From contig ASPA01000099.1 of NCBI GenBank assembly GCA_000405605.1, forward strand, positions 1 to 5,619: a stretch of 5,619 nt of DNA, given 5' to 3'. This document shows positions 4,510-5,619 of this stretch, in pieces. This DNA is from Atribacteria bacterium SCGC AAA255-G05 (GTDB lineage Bacteria; Atribacterota; Phoenicimicrobiia; Phoenicimicrobiales; Phoenicimicrobiaceae). The first letter of the stretch is position 1. Every line of letters starts with the position of its first letter. The translations under genes and the position numbers were made by a program. The notes below the pieces were generated by a model. That model worked only from the letters and a program-made list of their open reading frames with translations, was not told where the DNA came from and did not search any database.

Positions 4510-5619
4510 TTAAGAACATAGTACACCATTCTGATAAACGCCATATTTCTTAGCAGCTAATACTAAAGCGTCAATATTTTCTTTTTTGGTACTTCGAGGA
4601 ACCACACATCCCGACCCCAGTATAAAACCACCTCTTCTTCCTGCCCCTGTCATACATATCCTTGCTTCTTTTATTATTTCATCACATGTGTTATTTACAA
4701 AAGATAGTGTATTGACACCGCCCATTAGAGAGATTTTATCTCCAGCATATTCTCTCGCCTGTTGACATGTAAATCCTCCCAATGGATCTAGCGGTGCAAT
4801 ACAATCAAGACCTATATCTATAAGATCTTTAATAATTGGTAAAACGTTTCCACATATATGACAATAAATACGAACTTTAGTATCATAGTGATGTAATTCG
4901 TCGCAAACAATTTTCATATAAGGTTTAACAAATTCTCTAAAATGCTGTGGTGATATTACAGACATATTAGCAATAGAATCATTTAATCGTAATACTTTTA
5001 ATCCTATGTCTATATTAAATTTACCTTTTTCAATTGCAATTTCTACCCCTTTCTCCATCGCAGCATGTACCAATTTAGGCTCTTCAATTAAATCAAACAT
5101 TGCAGCATTCATTCCACGTAAACATTCATAAAATGCTAATGTTGCTGATGAACAATCTCCTATCAATGCCATCTGATCTCCCGCTAATTTCATTATTTTT
5201 TTTTGCCTTGATTCCCATCCTATTTCTTTTAAAAATTTCTTGTTAGGAACTGCTATCCGTTTAACATCTTCTATCTTATTAATTATAGGACTTTTTGCAG
5301 CCCAAAAATGATGATGAGCCATCATATAGGGATCTTCAAGATGGTAATCCACAGCGTTATCAAGATGGGTAATCAACCCACCTTTCATGTCAATTTTACC
5401 AATACACCTTCCACCCCTAATTTCATACACCTTATCATCCTGCACTTCAATCTTTCGTTCCGGAAAATGAAATTGCCTTACTGCGTCAATTCCTAACATA
5501 ATGCCAGCTTCAATGATTACTCGTAAAGCTGTTTCTGGACTTTTAATAACATCATATAAAGATGTTCCTGTTAATTTTGCTGCTAAATCAACCCATATCT
5601 TTGGTACAACAGGTATCCT
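4510..5619 (-). CDS. Uroporphyrinogen decarboxylase/MtaA-type methyltransferase family protein, 5'-partial
   Basis: The frame is open to the window edge, so the start lies beyond 5619. The ATG at 5499 is internal: the 40 codons upstream of it (beginning RIPVVPKIW, then VDLAAKLTG) are typical N-terminal UroD-fold sequence. 369 residues are visible. The zinc-binding pattern of corrinoid and coenzyme methyltransferases of this superfamily is present: His254 and Cys256 in YCHICGN and a distal Cys338 in GSGCVVP (numbered from the first visible residue). Other family segments are LDPLGGF and LMGGVNT. This pattern favours an MtaA/CmuA-like methyltransferase (COG0407-type) over true HemE, because zinc thiolate ligands activate a thiol or corrinoid methyl acceptor. 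No corrinoid protein gene is visible in the window. The nearest partner is the aldolase-family gene downstream. The substrate is unknown. Confidence 0.87.
   Translation of the reverse strand, partial: RIPVVPKIWVDLAAKLTGTSLYDVIKSPETALRVIIEAGIMLGIDAVRQFHFPERKIEVQDDKVYEIRGGRCIGKIDMKGGLITHLDNAVDYHLEDPYMMAHHHFWAAKSPIINKIEDVKRIAVPNKKFLKEIGWESRQKKIMKLAGDQMALIGDCSSATLAFYECLRGMNAAMFDLIEEPKLVHAAMEKGVEIAIEKGKFNIDIGLKVLRLNDSIANMSVISPQHFREFVKPYMKIVCDELHHYDTKVRIYCHICGNVLPIIKDLIDIGLDCIAPLDPLGGFTCQQAREYAGDKISLMGGVNTLSFVNNTCDEIIKEARICMTGAGRRGGFILGSGCVVPRSTKKENIDALVLAAKKYGVYQNGVLCS

Noticed and set aside
5308..5496. Plus-strand open frame of 62 codons near the right edge
   Set aside because: It is antisense to the UroD-family gene and has no similarity signal of its own.

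Overview
The window is AT-rich bacterial DNA holding two blocks of purine biosynthesis genes and an unrelated catabolic-looking gene pair. The low GC content, strong Shine-Dalgarno sites and purine-riboswitch attenuation suggest a low-GC, probably anaerobic bacterium, either Firmicutes-like or a candidate phylum with similar regulation. The sequence alone does not fix the phylum.

Positions 1-2370 (+ strand) carry the end of a purine operon: purM (5' end outside the window), purN and the first 244 codons of purD. They are closely spaced (47 and 31 nt), each with its own ribosome binding site. PurM makes AIR, PurN formylates GAR, and PurD makes GAR from phosphoribosylamine. purD stops abruptly inside its ATP-grasp domain. 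It runs into about 130 bp of short heptad and octad direct repeats (2371-2503), which also form the 3' boundary of purE on the opposite strand.

Positions 2498-3352 (- strand) carry a self-contained regulated unit, the most interesting part of the window. It begins with a consensus sigma-A type promoter (TTGACA, 17 bp, TATATT). A guanine-class riboswitch aptamer follows (3217-3287), then a ykkC-family aptamer best read as PRPP-sensing (3064-3220), then a 19-bp intrinsic terminator with a T7 tract (3030-3085), and then purE. The last four bases of the guanine aptamer P1 stem are also the first four bases of the PRPP aptamer P1 stem. The 3' strand of the PRPP P1 stem lies inside the terminator hairpin. 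The pairings therefore predict that guanine favours termination and PRPP favours read-through. This is the tandem guanine-PRPP architecture known to approximate an IMPLY logic gate. Here it appears to govern purE alone, because purE is convergent with the broken purD.

Positions 3504-5619 (- strand) hold a dihydrodipicolinate synthase/N-acetylneuraminate lyase family (class I aldolase fold) gene and, upstream of it, a uroporphyrinogen decarboxylase/MtaA-type methyltransferase family gene that runs off the window. They are 64 nt apart and probably co-transcribed. Their substrates are unknown and they have no evident link to purine synthesis.
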